A stretch of 64,000 nt of DNA from Xylocopa sonorina (GCF_050948175.1 NW_027490093.1:1178001-1242000); one strand, 5' to 3'. Counted from the first letter of the stretch, positions 43,701-57,360 are shown. Made by a program: numbers and translations. Notes: generated by a model not told the origin, from the sequence alone.

Positions 43701-46700
43701 ATTAATTTGAAGTGTATGCGAGTTATACAAGAAACTTCGCAATGAATATTACATCTTATCTTGATTCATAGAAATTACATGCTAAATCGCGTTTTGAGAA
43801 GCATTAGAACTCAATTGCTACGATACGTAGACATCGGCAAACGCAATTTCCTAGCAAGGAAGTGTCGTATTTACATTCTTCTGAAGAGAATACGAGGCAT
43901 ACATGAAACTCCGCAATGAATAGTATATCTTATCATAAAACATAGAAATGAGATGCGATATGGCGATTCAAGAAGCATTAGAACTCTATTGCTTCGGTAC
44001 GTAGACATCTGGAAACGCTATTTCCTACAAAGGAAGTGTCGAATTTACATTCATTTGAAGCGTAGATAAGGAATACATAACACTTCGCAATGAACATAAT
44101 ATCTTATCGTGAGACATAGATATGAGATGCGATATCCCGTTTTAAGAAGCATTAGAAATCTATTGCTTCGATATGTAGACATCTGCAAACGCTACTTCCT
44201 GGCAAGGAAGTGTCGCATTTACATTCTTTTGAAGTGTAGACGAGGAATACATAACACTTCGCAACGAATATTATACCTTATCATCAAACATAGAAATGAG
44301 TTGCGATATCTCGTTCTAAGAAGCATTAGAACTCTACTGTTACGATACGTAGATATCTGCAGACGCTACTTCCTAGCAAGGACGTGTCGCATTTACACTA
44401 TTTTGAACTGAATACGAGGTATACATGACACTACGCAATGCATATTATATCCTATCATGAAACATAGAGATGAGATGCGATATCGCGATTTAAGTAGCAT
44501 TAGAACTCTATTGCTTCGAGACGTAGACATCTGCAAACGCTATTTCCTTGGAAGGAAGTGGAGCATTTACATTCTTTTGAATTTAATACGTGGTATACAT
44601 GACACTTCGCAATGAACATTATATCTTATCATGAAACATAGAAATGAGATGCGATATCGCGATTTAAGAAGCATTAGTACACTTTTTGCTACAATAAGTA
44701 GACATCTGCAAACGCTAGTTCCTAGCAAGGAAGTGTCGCATTTACATTCCTTTGATGTGAATACTAGGTATACATGACTCTTCGCAATGAATATTATATC
44801 TCATCATGAAACATAGAAATGAGATGCGAAGTCTCGTTTGAAGAAGCATTAGAACCCTATTGTTTCTATACGTAGACAAATGCAAACGCTATTTCCTAGC
44901 AAGGAAGTGTCGCATTTACATTCTTCTGAAGCGAATACGAGGTTTACATGACACTTCGCGATGAATATCATATCATCACGAAACATAGAAATAAGATGCG
45001 ATTTCGCGACTTAAGAAGCATTAGAACTCTATTGCTACGATGCGAAGACATCTGCAAACGCTATTTCCTAGCATGGAAGTGTCCTATTTACATTCTTTTG
45101 AAGTGAATACGAGGTATACATGACACTTCGCAGTCAATATTATATCTTATCATAAAACATAGAAGTGTAATGCGATATGGAGATTTAAGAAGCATTAGAA
45201 CTATATTGCTTCGATACGTAGACATCAACAATCGCTATTTCCTAGCAAGGAAGTATCGCATTTACATTCATTTGAAGTGTATGCGAGGTAAAAGTGACAC
45301 TTCGCAATGAATATTATATATCATCAAGAAACATAGAAATGAGATACGATATCGCGTTTTAAGAAGCGTTAGAACTCTATTGCTTCGATACGTAGACATC
45401 TACAATCGCTATTTTCTTGCCGGAAAGTGTCGCATTTACATTCATTTGAAGTGAATACGAGGTATACATGACACATCGCCATGAATATTATATCTTATCC
45501 TGAAACAGAGATGAGGTGCGATATCTCGTTTTACGAAACATTAAAACTCAATTGCTACGGTACGTAGACATCTGCAAACGCTATTTCCTAGCAAGGAGGT
45601 GTCGCATTTACATTCTTCTGAAGTGAATACGATGTATACATATCACTCCACAATGAATATTATATGTTATCATGAAACATAGAAATGAGATGCGATATCT
45701 CGTTTTAGGAAGCATTAGAACTCTGTTGCTCCGATACGTAGACATCTCACATCGCCATTTCGTAGCAAGGAAGTGTCGCATTTACATTCATTTGAAGTGT
45801 ATGCGAGGTATAAGTGGCACTTCGCAATGAATATTATATCCTATCATGAAACCTAGAGATGAAATGCGATATCGCGATTTAAGAAGCATTATAACCCTAT
45901 TGCTTCGATACGGAGACATCTACAAACGCTATTTCCTAGCAATGAAGTGCCGCATTTACATACATTTGAAGTGCCTGCGAGGTATAAGTGGCACTTCGCA
46001 ATGAATATTATATCCTATCATGAAACATAGAAACGAGGTGCGATATCGCGTTTTAAGAAGCATTAGGACTCTATTGTTGCGATACGTAGACGTCTGCAAA
46101 CGCTATTTCCTAGCAAGGAAGTGTCGCATTTACATTCATTTGAAGTGTATGCGAGGTATACATAACACTCCGCAATGAATATTATATGTTATCATGAAAC
46201 ATAGAAATGAGATGCGATGTCCCGTTTTAAGAAGGATTATAACACGCTTGCTACAATACGTAGACATCTGCAAACGCTATTTCCTAGGAAGGAAGTGCTG
46301 CATTTACATTCATTTGAAGTGAGTAGGAGGAATACATGAAACTTCGCAATGAATATTATATCTTATCATGAAACATAGAAGTGTGATGTGATATCGCGTT
46401 TTAAGAAGCTATAGAACTCTATTGCTTCGATACGTAGACATCTGCAAAGGCTACTTCCTAGCAAGGAAGTGTCGCATTTACATTCTTTTGAAGTGAATAC
46501 GAGGTATATATAACACTTCACAATGAATGCTATATCTTATCATGAAACATAGAAATGAGATGCGATATCTCCATTTAAGAAGCATTAGAACACTGTTGCA
46601 TCGATTCATAGACATCTGCAGACGATACTTCCTAGCAAGGGAGTGTCGCATATACATCCTTTTGAAGTGAATACGAGGTATACATGACACTACGCAGTGA

Positions 46701-49700
46701 TAATTATATCTTATCAAGCAACATAGAATTGAGATGCGATATCTCGTTTTAAGAAGCATTAGAATACTATTGCTTTGATACGTAGACATCTGCCAACGCT
46801 ATTTCCTAGCAAGGAAGAGTCGCATTTACATTCATTTGAAGTTTATGCGAGGTACACATGACACTTCGCAATGAATATTATATCTTGTCATGAGACATAA
46901 AAATGAGACGCGATATCGCGATGTAAAAAGCATTAGAAATCTGTTGCTTCGATACGGAGACATCTGCAAACGCAATATCCTAGCAAGGAAGTGTCGCATT
47001 TACATTCTTTTGAAGTGAATATGAGGTATATATGATACTTCGTAATGAATTTTTTATCTTATCGTGATACATAGGAATGAGATGCCATATTGCGTTTTGA
47101 TAAGCATCAGAACTCTATTGCTTCGATACGTAGATATCCGCCATCGCTATATCCTAGCAAAGAAGTGTCGCAGTTACATTCATTTGAAGTGTATGCGAGG
47201 TATACAAGGCACTTCGCAATGAATATTATATCTTATCATGAAACGTAGGAATGAGATACGTTATCGCGTTTTGAGTAGCATTAGATCTCTAATGCTACGA
47301 TACGTAGACATCTGCAGACGCTATTTCCTAGAAAGGAAGTGTCGCATTTACATTCATTTGAAGTTTATGCGAGGTATACATGCCACTTCGCAATGAATAT
47401 TATATCTTATCATGAAACATAGAAATGAGATGCGATATCGCGTTTCAAGAAGCATTAGAACTCTCTTGCTTCGATGTGTAGACATCTGGAAACGCTATTT
47501 CCTAGCAGGGAAGTGTCGCATTTACATTTAATTGAAGTGAATACGAGGTATACATAACACTGCACAATGAATATTGTACCTTATCATGAAACATAGAAAT
47601 GAGATGCGATATGACGATTTAAGAAGCATTAGAACTCTATTGCTTCGATACGTAAACATCTGGAAACGCCATTTCCTACCAAGGAAATGTCGCATTTAAA
47701 TTCTTTTGAAGTGAATGAGATGTATACATAACATTGCACTATGAATATTATATCTTATCATGAAATATAGAAATGAGTTGCGATATCTCGTTTTAAGAAG
47801 AACTAGAACTCTATTGCTTCGATACGTAGACATCTGTAGACACTACTTCCTAGCAAGGAAGTGTCGCATTTACATTCAATTGAAGTGAATACGAGGTATA
47901 CATAACACTGCACAATGAATATTATATCTTATCATGAAACATAGAAATGAGATGCGATATCACGGTTTAAGAAGCATTAGAACTCTATTGCTTCGATACG
48001 TAAACATCTGGAAACGTAATTTCCTAGAAAGGTAGTGTCGCATTTACATTCATTTGAAGTGTAGACGAGGAATACATAACACTTCGTAATGGATATTATA
48101 TCTTATCATGCGACATCGAAATGAGATGCGATATCGCGTTTTAAGAAGCATTAGAACTCTATTTCTTCGATACTCAGACATCTGCAAACGCTATTTCCTA
48201 GCAAGGAAGAGTCGCATTTACATTCTTTTGAATTGTATGCGAGGTATACATAACACTCCGCAATGAATATTATATCTTATCATGAAAAACAGAAATGAGA
48301 TGCGATATCTCGTTTTAAGATGCATTTGAACTCTATTGCTTCGATACGTAGACATCTGCAAACGCAACTTCCTAGCATGGAAGTGGTGCATTTTAACACT
48401 TTTGAAGTGAATACGAGGTACACATGACACTTCGCTATAAATATTATACCTTATCATGAAACATAGAAATGAGATGCGATATCTCGTATTAAGATGCATT
48501 AAAACTCTAATGCTACGATACGTAGACATCTGCAAACTCCATTTCCTAGCAAGGAAATGTCGCATTTAAATTCTTTTGAAGTGAATGAGATGTATACATA
48601 ACATTGCACTATGAATATTATCTCTTATCATGAAACATAGAAATGTGATGCGATATCGCGTTTTAAGACGCATTAGAACACTATTGCTAGGATACGTAGA
48701 CATCTGCAAACGCTATTTCCTATCAAGGAAGTGTCGCATTTACATTCTTTTGAAGTGAGTACCAGGTATACATGACACTTCGCAATGAATATTGTATCTT
48801 ATCATGAAACATAGAAATGAGATGCGGCATCTCGTTTTTGAAGCAATAGAACTCTATTGTTTCGATACGTAGACATCTGGAGACGCTACTTCCAGGAAAG
48901 TAAGTGTCACATTTACATTCATTTGAAGTGTAGACGGGGAATACATAACACTTCGGAACGAATATTATATCTTATCATGAAGCATAGAAGTGAGATGCGA
49001 TATCGAGTTTTAAGTAGCATTAGAACACTAATGCTGCGATTCGTAGTCATCTGCAAACGCCATTCCCTAGCAAGGGAGTGTCGCATTTTAATTCTTTTGA
49101 AGTGAATACAAGGTTATGATAACACTCCGCAATGAATATTATATCTTATCATGAAAAATTGAAATGAGATGCGATATGGCGATTTAAGAAGCAGTAAATC
49201 TCTATTTCTTCGAAACGTAGACATCTGCCAACGCTATTTCCTAGCAAGGAAGTGTCGCGTTTACATTCATTTGAAGTGTATGTGAGGTATAAGTGACACT
49301 TCGCAATGATTATTTTATCTTACATGAAACATAGAAATGAAATGCGATATCGCGTTTTAAGAAGCATTAGAACTCAATTGCTTCGATACGTAGATATCTA
49401 CAGACGCTACTTCCTAGCAAGGAAATATCGCAATTACCTTCTTTTGAAGCGACTACGAGGTATACATAGCGTTCCACAATGAATATTATATCTTATCTGG
49501 AAACATAGAAATGAGTTGCGATATCTCGTTTTAAGAAGCATTAGAACTCTATTGTTTCGATACCTAGACATCTGGAAATGCTACTTCCTAGCAAGGAAGT
49601 GTCGCATTTACATTCATTTGTAGTGTATCCGAGGTATACATAACGCTTCGCAATGAATATTATTTCTTATCATGAAACATAGAAATGAGATGCGACATCT

Positions 49701-50464
49701 CGTTTTAAGAAGCATTAGAACTCCATTGTTTCGACACCTAGACATCTGGAAACGCTATTTCCTAGCAATGAAGTGTCGCATTTACATTCATTTGAAGTGA
49801 ATACGAGCAATACTTGAATCTTTGCAATGTTAATATTATATCTTATCATGAAACATAGAAATGTGATGCGATATCGCGTTTTGAGATCCTTTAGAACTCT
49901 AATGCTACGATACGTAGACATCTGCAAAAGCTATTTCCTAGCAATGAAGTGTCGCATTTAAATTCGTATGAAGTGTATGCGAGGTATACAGGACACTTCG
50001 CAATGAATATTATATCTTATCATAAAACATACAAATGAGATGCGATATCGTGTTTTAAGCAGCATTAGAACTCTATTGCTACGATACGTAGATATCTGCA
50101 AACGTTATTTGCCAGAAGGAAGTGTCGCATTTACATTCATTTGAAGTGTATGCGAGGTATACATAACACTTCGCAATGAATATTATATGTTATCATGAAA
50201 CATAGAAATGAGATGCGATATCTTGTTTTAAGAAGCAGTATAACACGCTTGCTACGATACGTAGACATCTGTAAACGCTATTTCCTAGCAAGGGAGTGTC
50301 GCATTTCCATTCTTTTGAAGTGAAGACGAGGTTATGACAACACTCCACAATGAATATTGTACACTTATAGTGAAACATAGAAATGAGATGCGATATGGCG
50401 ATTTAAGCAGCATTAGGACTCTATTGCTTCGATACGTAGACATCTGCAAACGCTATTCCCTAGC

Positions 50465-51160
50465 AAGGAAGTGTAGCATTTACATTGTTTTGAAGTGAAT
50501 ACGAGGTATACATGACACTTCGCAATGAATATTGTATCTTATCATGAAACATACAAATGAGATGCGATATCGCGTTTTAAGAAGAATTAGAACTCTATTT
50601 CTACGGTACGTAGGCATCTGCAGATGCTATTTCCTAGCAAGGAAGTGTCGCATTTACATTCTTTGAAGTGTAGACGAGATATACATATCACTGCACAATG
50701 AATGTTATATCTTATCATGAAACATAGAAATGAGATGCGATTTCGCGATTTAAGAAGCATTAGAACTCTAATGCTACGATACGTAGACATCTGCCAACGC
50801 TATTTCCTAGCAAGGAAGTGTAGCATTTACATTGTTTTGAAGTGAATACGAGGTATACATGACACTTCGCAACGAATATTGTATCTTATCATGAAACATA
50901 CAAATGAGATGCGATATCGCGTTTTAAGAAGAATTAGAACTCTATTTCTACGGTACGTAGACATCTGCAGATGCCATTTCCTAGCAAGGAAGTGTCGCAT
51001 TTACATTCTTTTGAAGTGTAGACGAGATATACATATCACTGCACAATGAATATTATATCTTATCATGAAACATAGAAATGAGATGCGATATCGCGATTTA
51101 AGAAGCATTAGAACTCCAATGCTACGATACGTAGACATCTGCGGACGCTATTTCCTAGCA
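50465..51160. repeat. Tandem dimer duplication (347-348 bp)
   Basis: GTGTAGCATTTACATTG occurs at 50471 and again at 50818, 347 bp later; one base is missing from the first copy's CATTCTTTGAAG. Both two-monomer units share GAAGAATTAGAACTC, ATTTCTACGGTACGTAG, GTGTAGACGAGATATAC and CATATCACTGCACAATG. It is one of the few short-period duplications in the divergent zone. Confidence 0.87.
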
Positions 51161-52099
51161 AGGAAGTGTCGCATTTACATTCTTTTGAAGCGAATACCAG
51201 GTTATGACAGCACTCCGCAATGAATATTATATCTTATAATGAAACATAGAAATGAGATGCGATATCGCGATTTAAGCAGCATTAGGACTCTATTGCTTCG
51301 ATATGTACACATCTGCAAACGCTATTTGCGAGCAAGGGAGTGTCGCATTTACATTCTTTTGAAGTGAATACGAGGTTATGATAACACTCCACAATGAATA
51401 TTATATCTTATCATGAAACATAGAAATGAGATGCGATATGACGATTTAAGAAGCAGTAGATCCCTGTTGCTTCGATACGTAGACACCTGCCAACGTTATT
51501 TCCTAGCAAGGAAGTGTCGCATTTACATTCTCTTGAAGTGAATACGATGTATACATATCACTGCACAATGAATAATATATCTTATAGTGAAACATAGAAA
51601 TGAGATGCGATATCGCGATTTTAGAAGCATTAGAAATCTATTGCTTCGATACGTAGACATCTGCAAACGCTATCTCCTAGCAAGCAAGTTACGCATTTAC
51701 ATTGCTTTGGAGTGAATACGAGGTATACATGACACTTCGCAATGAATATTGTATCTCATCATGAAACATACAAATGAGATGCGATATCGCGATATAAGAT
51801 GCATTAGAACTTTATTGCTACGATACGTAGACATCTGCAAACGCTATTTCCTAGCAAGGAAGTGTCGGATTTACATTCACTTGAAGTGTATGCGAGGTAT
51901 TCGTGACACTTCGCAATGAATAATATATCTTGCCATGAAGCATAGAAATGAGATGCGATATCCCGTTTCAAGAAGCATTAGAACTCTACTGTTTCGATAC
52001 GTAGTCATCTGCAAACGCTATTTCCTAGAAAGGAATTGTCGCATTTACATTCATTTGAAGTGTATGCGAGGTATACAAGACACTTCGCAATGAATATTA

Positions 52100-52220
52100 T
52101 ATCTTATCATGAAACGTAGGAATGAGATACATTATCGCGTTTTGAGTAGCATTAGATCTCTAATGCTACGATACGTAGACATCTGCAGACGCTATTTCCT
52201 AGAAAGGAAGTGTCGCATTT
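52100..52220. repeat. Recurrent monomer haplotype (also 39760 and 47230)
   Basis: The segment with GAAACGTAGGAATGAG, ATTATCGCGTTTTGAGTAGC and GATCTCTAATGCTACG is found at about 52110, 47240 and 39763 with one or two differences. That is dispersal over 12 kb without a shared HOR. Confidence 0.78.
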
Positions 52221-55200
52221 ACATTTTTTTGAAGTGTAGACGAGATATACATATCACTGCACAATAAATATTATATCTTATCATGAAACATAGAAATGAG
52301 AAGCGATATCGCGATTTAAGAAGCATTAGAACTCTAATGCTACGATACGTAGACGTCTGCAAACGCTATTTCCTAGCAAGGAAGTGTTGCATTTACATTC
52401 TTTTGAAGCGAATACGAGGTATACATAACACTCCACAATGAATATTATATCGTATCATGAAACATAGAAATGAGATGCGATATCGCGTTTTACGAAGAAT
52501 TAGAACCCTATTGCTACGATACATAGACATCTGCAAACGCTATTGCCTAGCAAGGAAGTGACGCATTATCATTCTTTTGAAGTGATTACGAGGTATACAT
52601 AACACTGCACAATGAATATTATATCTTATCATGAAACAAAGAAATGAGATGCGATATCGCGATTTAAGAAGCATTTGGACTCTATTGCTTCGATACGTAG
52701 CCATCTGCAAACGCTATTTCCTAGCAAGGAAGTATCCCATACACATTCCTTTTATGTGAATACGATGTATACATGACACTTCGCAATGAATATTATATCC
52801 TATCATGAAACATAGAAATGTGATGCGATATCGCGGTTGAAGAAGAATTAGTACTCTATTGCTACGATACGTGGACATCTGCAAACGCTATTTCCTAGCA
52901 ATGAAGTGTCGCATTTACATTCTTTTGAAGTGAGTACGAGGTATACATAACACTCCACAATGGACATTATATCTTATCATGAAACATAGAAATGGGATGC
53001 GATATCACGATTTAAGAAGCATTAGATCTCTATTGCTTCCATACGTAGACATCTGCAAAAGCTATTTTCTAGAAGGGATGTGTCGCAGTTACATTCATTT
53101 GAAGTGTAGGCGAGGAATACATAACACTGCACAATGAATATTATATCTTATCACGAAACGTAGAAGTGTGATGCGATATCGCGATTTACGAAACATTAGA
53201 ACACTATTGCTTGGATATGCAGACATCTGCCAACGCTATTTCCTAGCAATGAAGTGTCGCCTTTTATTTCGTTTGAAGTGTATGCGTGGTATACAAGACA
53301 CTTTGCAATGAATGTTATATCTTATGATGAAACGTAGAAATGAGTTGCTATATCTCGTTTTAAGAAGCATTAGAACTCTATTGCTTCGATACGTAGACAT
53401 CTGCAAACGCTACTTCCTAGCAACGAAATGTCGCATTTACATTCTTTTGAAGTAAATACGAGGTATACATAACAGTGCACTATGTATATTATATCTTATC
53501 GTGAAACATAGAAATGGGATGCGATATGGCGATTTAAGAAGCATTAGAACTCTAATGCTTCTAGACGTAGACATCTGCAAACACTATTTCCCTCCAAGCA
53601 AGTTTCGCATTTACATTCATTTGAAGTGTAGACGAGATATACATAACACTGCACAATGAATATTATAACTTGTCATGAAAAATAGGAATGAGATGCGATA
53701 TCGCGAATTGAGAAGCAGTAGAACACTATTGCTTCGATGCGTAGACATCTGGAAACGCTATTTCCTAGCAAGGAAGTGTAGAGTTTACATTCTTTTGAAG
53801 TGTAGTCGAGGGATACCTAACAGTTCGTAACGAATATTATATCTTATCATGAAACATAGACATGTGATGCGATATCGCGTTTTAATAAGCATTAGAACCC
53901 TATTGCTACGATACGTAGACATCTGCAAACGCTATTTCCTGGCAAGGAAGTGTCGCATTTACATTCTTTTGAAGTGAACACGAGGTATGCATGACACTTT
54001 TCAATGAATATTATATCTTATCATGAAACATAGATATGAAATGCGGCATCGCGATTTAAGAAGCATTAGATCTCTATTCCTTCGATACGGAGACATCCGC
54101 AAACGCTACTTCCTAGTAAGGAAGTGTCGCATTTGCATTCTTTTGAAGTGAATACGAGGTATACATGATCCTTCGCAGTGAATATTATATCTAATCATGA
54201 CACATATGAATGAGGTGCGACATAGCGTTTTAAGAAGCATTAGTACTCCATTGCTACGATACGTAGACATATGCAGACCCTATTTCCTAGCAAGGAAGTG
54301 TCGCATTTACATTCTTCTGAACTGAATACGAGGTATACATAACACTCCACAATGTATATTATATCTTATCATGAAACACAGAAATGAGATGCGATATGGC
54401 GATTTAAGAAGCATTAGAACTCCGTTGCTACAATACGTAGACATCTGTAAACGCTACTTCCTAGCAAGGAAGTGTCGCATTTACATTCTTTTGAAGTGAA
54501 TGCGAGGTAGACATAACACTCCACAATGAATATTATATCTTATCACGAAACATAGAAATAGGATGCGATTTCGCGATCTAAGAACCATTAGAACTCTATT
54601 GCTTCGATACGGAGACATCTGCAAAAGCTGTATCCTAGCATGGAAGTGTCGCGTTTACGTTCTTTTGAAGTGAATACGTGGTATACATGACGCTTCTAAG
54701 AGAATATTATATCTTATCATGAAACATAGAAAAGAAATGAGATATCGCTTTTTGAGAAGCATTAGAACCCTATTGCTTCGATACGTAGACATCTGGAAGC
54801 GCTCTTTCCAGGCAAGGAAGTGTGGCATTTACATTCTCTTGAACTGTGGACGAGGTATGCATAACACTTCGCAATGAATATTATATCTTATCATGCAACA
54901 TATACCTGAGATGCGATATCGCGTTTTAAGAAGCATTACAACTATATTGCTTCGATACATAGACATCTGGAAACGCTATTTCCTAGCAAGGACTTGTGAC
55001 ATTTACATTTATTTGAAGTGTAGACTTGGTGTGCACAACACTTCTAAATGACAATTATATCTTATCATGAAACATACAAATGTGAAACGATATCATGTTT
55101 TAAGAAACATTAGAACTCAATTGCTTCCATACCTAGACATCTGGAAACACAATTTCCTAGCAAGGAAGTGAGGCATTTACAATGTTTTGAAGCGTAGACG

Positions 55201-56176
55201 AGGTATACATAAAACTTCGCAATGATTATTGTATCTTATCATGAAACATAGAAATATGATGCGACATCTCGTTTTAAGAAGCATTAGAGCTCTATTGCTT
55301 AGATACGGAAACATCTGGAAACTCTATTTCCTAGAATGGAAGTGTCGCATTTACATTCTTATGAAGTGAATACGAGGTGTACGTGACACTTCGCAATGAA
55401 CATTATATCTTATCATGAAACATAGAAATGCGATGCGACATCTAGTTTTAAGAAGCATTAGAACACTTTTGTTTCGATACGTTGACATCTGCAAACGCTA
55501 TTTCCTAGCAAGGAAGTGTCGCATTTACATTCGTTTGAAGTGAATACGAGGTATACATGTAACTTCGCAATGAATATTATATCTTATCATGAAACATAGA
55601 AATGAAATACGGTATCCCGTTTTAAGCAGCATTAGAACACTATTGCTTCCATACGTAGACATCTGCAAACGCTATTTCCTAGCAGGGAAGTGTCGCATTT
55701 TCATTCTTTTCAAGTGAATACGAGGTATACATGACATTTCGAAATGAATATTATTCCTTATCACGAAACATAGAAATGAGATACGATATCCCGTTTTAAG
55801 AAGCATTAGAATTCTATTGCTTCGTTACGTAGACATCTGCCTACGCTATTTCCCTGCAAAGAAGTGTCGCATTTACATTCTTTTGAAGTGAATACGAGGT
55901 ATACACAATACCCCACAATGAATATTATATCTTATCATGAAACATAGAAATGTGATGCGAAATCGCGATTTAAGAAGCATTAGAACTCTAATGCTACGTT
56001 ACGTAGACATCTGCAAACGCTATTTCCTAGCAAGGGAGTTTCACTCTACATACATTTGAAGTGTATGCGATGTATTCAAGACACCTTCGCAATGAATATT
56101 ATATCTTATCATGAAACATAGAAATGAGATGCGATATCGCGTTTTGGGAAGCATTAGAACTCTATTGCTACGATAC

Positions 56177-56185
56177 TGTCACGTC
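56177..56185 (+). repeat. Left terminal inverted repeat of insert
   Basis: TGTCACGTC matches the reverse complement of the right end (TGTAACGTC) at eight of nine bases. Together with the TG...CA termini this sets the borders of the insertion. Confidence 0.7.
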
Positions 56186-56195
56186 CCGAGGTGCG

Positions 56196-56209
56196 GTTGC
56201 GCTCGCAAC
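56196..56209. other. Short perfect hairpin near left end of insert
   Basis: GTTGCG-CT-CGCAAC forms a six-base-pair stem with a two-base loop, 19 bp inside the left terminus. Its function is unknown. Confidence 0.5.
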
Positions 56210-56520
56210 GGTGGCACAAAGTCGTAACCGTTCCCGAAAATAACGCGAATTGCGTCCGGACCGGGTTCGTTGGCGTTTCGGACTCGATAAAACGGTAATC
56301 AACACTAAACTTACCTTGCGAAGGCTTGATTCCGCTGTCTGATTTCTCTTTCCAGGTACCTGGAGCGCCTTGGATCCGCAACCGGGATGGCGGCGGCGTA
56401 CGGCTGGAACGGAGGTACGGGTCATGCGGCGAAGGAAACCTCCTTCACAGGAACCAGGACTCGAACGCAGGAAATTGAATATTCTGGTGCATCACCCACG
56501 TATTCCCGAGCGAGACGACG

Positions 56521-56526
56521 AATAAA
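56521..56526 (+). promoter_or_regulatory. AATAAA polyadenylation-like signal 1
   Basis: AATAAA followed by a C/T-rich run (CTCTCTCCTCCCC). Two further AATAAA hexamers lie at 56811 and 56837. I did not see the reverse-strand form TTTATT in the insert, a mild hint that the plus strand is the transcribed sense of the LTR. Confidence 0.3.
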
Positions 56527-56610
56527 CTCTCTCCTCCCCGCGCGTCGTGTACGCTTTGTCGGAGGTGCAAGGCTCGTCGAGAATACTTGAACTTCGGTCG
56601 AGTACGGCGC

Positions 56611-56715
56611 GGCTAAGCGTTGGTTCGCTCTAGCTTACCGGGATCAACCTGGGCGCAAGATATTCTGTATACGGTAGAAGTGAGGATGGAGCAACTAAGC
56701 GCTGGTTCGCTCTAG
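56611..56715. repeat. Internal direct repeat in insert (83-bp spacing)
   Basis: GCTAAGCGTTGGTTCGCTCT near 56612 and ACTAAGCGCTGGTTCGCTCT at 56694 are the same about 21-bp motif with two differences. Short direct repeats of this kind are common in LTR U3 regions, where they may be enhancer-like; here that is inference. Confidence 0.65.
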
Positions 56716-56810
56716 TCGTCGAGCCTCAAGACTATCGTAGATGAGATATAGAATTAGAATAATCGCGAGCGTACCCGTGGATTAGAATTAAGGAATTGTA
56801 TTTGAACTCG

Positions 56811-56842
56811 AATAAAGATACTTTGAATCTGGTAAAAATAAA
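56811..56842 (+). promoter_or_regulatory. AATAAA polyadenylation-like signals 2 and 3
   Basis: Two AATAAA hexamers at 56811-56816 and 56837-56842 in an AT-rich tract (about 56730-56950). In such a tract the hexamer may occur by chance, so this is a weak call. Confidence 0.3.
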
Positions 56843-56927
56843 CTATATTCTATGATTTCACTATACTAGATACACTTGACTAAATTCTAAGTTACTGACT
56901 AGCGATTACAATGAGAATTAGAAATAG

Positions 56928-56935
56928 TATAAAGT
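56928..56935 (+). promoter_or_regulatory. TATA-like box in insert
   Basis: TATAAAGT at the end of the AT-rich tract, upstream of the GC-rich part. It could be the core of an LTR promoter on the plus strand. It lies downstream of the AATAAA motifs, which is not the order expected in a simple plus-strand U3-R-U5 layout, so the orientation remains uncertain. Confidence 0.25.
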
Positions 56936-57050
56936 ATCGAATGGACTCCGCTATGGGAGTATGGATAGAGACGAATGCATTAGAGCTAATTGCTCGTTGC
57001 GAATGAGCCTATTGCTCGGATCGGAAGTGCATCGTTCGGATGCTGGATTA

Positions 57051-57158
57051 GAACTCCTCGGTTCGGAGATGAGATACGAACTCTCCAGATCGGAGATGAG
57101 ATACCAACTCTCCCGTTCGGAGGTGAGATTGGAACTCTCCGGTTCGGAGGTGAGTTAG
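57051..57158. repeat. 27-bp minisatellite, four copies, inside insert
   Basis: Four in-register copies of a 27-bp unit start at 57051, 57078, 57105 and 57132. Each contains AACTC followed by TCGGAG(A/G)TGAG. The last two share TTCGGAGGTGAG; the first two share TCGGAGATGAGATAC. A degenerate start of a fifth copy (GAACTGACTC) follows. Because 27 is a multiple of three, the unit stays open in several frames, giving short repetitive reading frames that are not evidence of a protein. Confidence 0.9.
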
Positions 57159-57159
57159 G

Positions 57160-57360
57160 AACTGACTCTCGGATCTCGCGTCCGCGACCTCCTCGGGTCG
57201 CGCGGCGCGCAAGTCGCTGGGCCCTCGCGGTGGGGCGGACGGTCGGAGTAGGGCGGCCGCTCGGCCCTCGTGGTGGGGCGGTCGTTCGGAGTGGGGCGCG
57301 GCCCGCGTTAAGCGTGAGCCGCGAGCGTCGAGTGTGCGCGCGAGTGCACGGAACATAGCC
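57160..57360. other. GC-rich, CpG-rich tract of insert
   Basis: The tract contrasts sharply with the AT-rich satellite. It contains two copies of a unit of about 43 bp starting at 57221 and 57264 (GCCCTCGCGGTGGGGCGG and GCCCTCGTGGTGGGGCGG, then TCGGAGT(A/G)GGGCG). The abundance of CpG suggests the element has not been heavily mutated by methylation-driven decay, or that the host methylates little. Long open frames appear on both strands here because GC-rich DNA has few stop codons. Confidence 0.75.

Larger units (their letters stand above)
1..56176. repeat. 174-bp satellite array, left part
   Basis: Uninterrupted head-to-tail tandem array with a unit of about 174 bp. A fixed landmark, the AAGGAAGTGTCGCATTTAC box, recurs at 41, 215, 5260 and 14135, spacings that are multiples of 174 within one base. 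Counting a monomer from CATTAGAACTCTATTGC, other constant boxes are CGATACGTAGACATCTGC (phase 20-37), ATTATATCTTATCATGAAAC (121-140) and GAGATGCGATATCGCG (149-164). Three places vary in a correlated way and define subfamilies: GAAGTGAATACGAGG versus GAAGTGTATGCGAGG versus GAAGTGTAGACGAG; GACACTTCGCAATG versus AACACTCCACAATG versus CACTGCACAATG; and GCTTCGATAC versus GCTACGATAC. All monomers I checked point the same way. There are no genes in this stretch. Known biology of such arrays suggests centromeric or pericentromeric heterochromatin; that role is inferred. Confidence 0.97.
13520..56176. repeat. Divergent satellite zone
   Basis: About 245 monomers of the same family with a far higher density of scattered substitutions and small indels than the 1960-13520 zone. 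No long-running HOR period is evident; similarity is patchy, with local duplications listed separately. The usual monomer here has GAAGTGAATACGAGGTATAC or GAAGTGTATGCGAGGTATAC and GATATCGCGTTTTAAGAAGC or GATATGGCGATTTAAGAAGC. I see no gene, non-satellite insertion or RNA gene in this stretch. Confidence 0.88.

Noticed and set aside
1..56176. CRISPR array or phage-like direct repeats
   Set aside because: The repeats are 174 bp, contiguous and without unique spacers, and no cas-like gene is present. This is eukaryotic satellite DNA.
56154..56425. Two overlapping minus-strand open frames at the left end of the insert
   Set aside because: They overlap in different frames, one runs into the satellite, and neither shows a recognisable motif; consistent with chance in a region of higher GC.
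56450..56475. tRNA-like T-arm (CAGGACTCGAACGCAGG, minus strand GTTCGAGTCC) and a second GATTCGACCC near 57495
   Set aside because: Only B-box-like strings are present. I could not place an acceptor stem, D-arm or anticodon arm at the right distances, so no tRNA gene or SINE is called.
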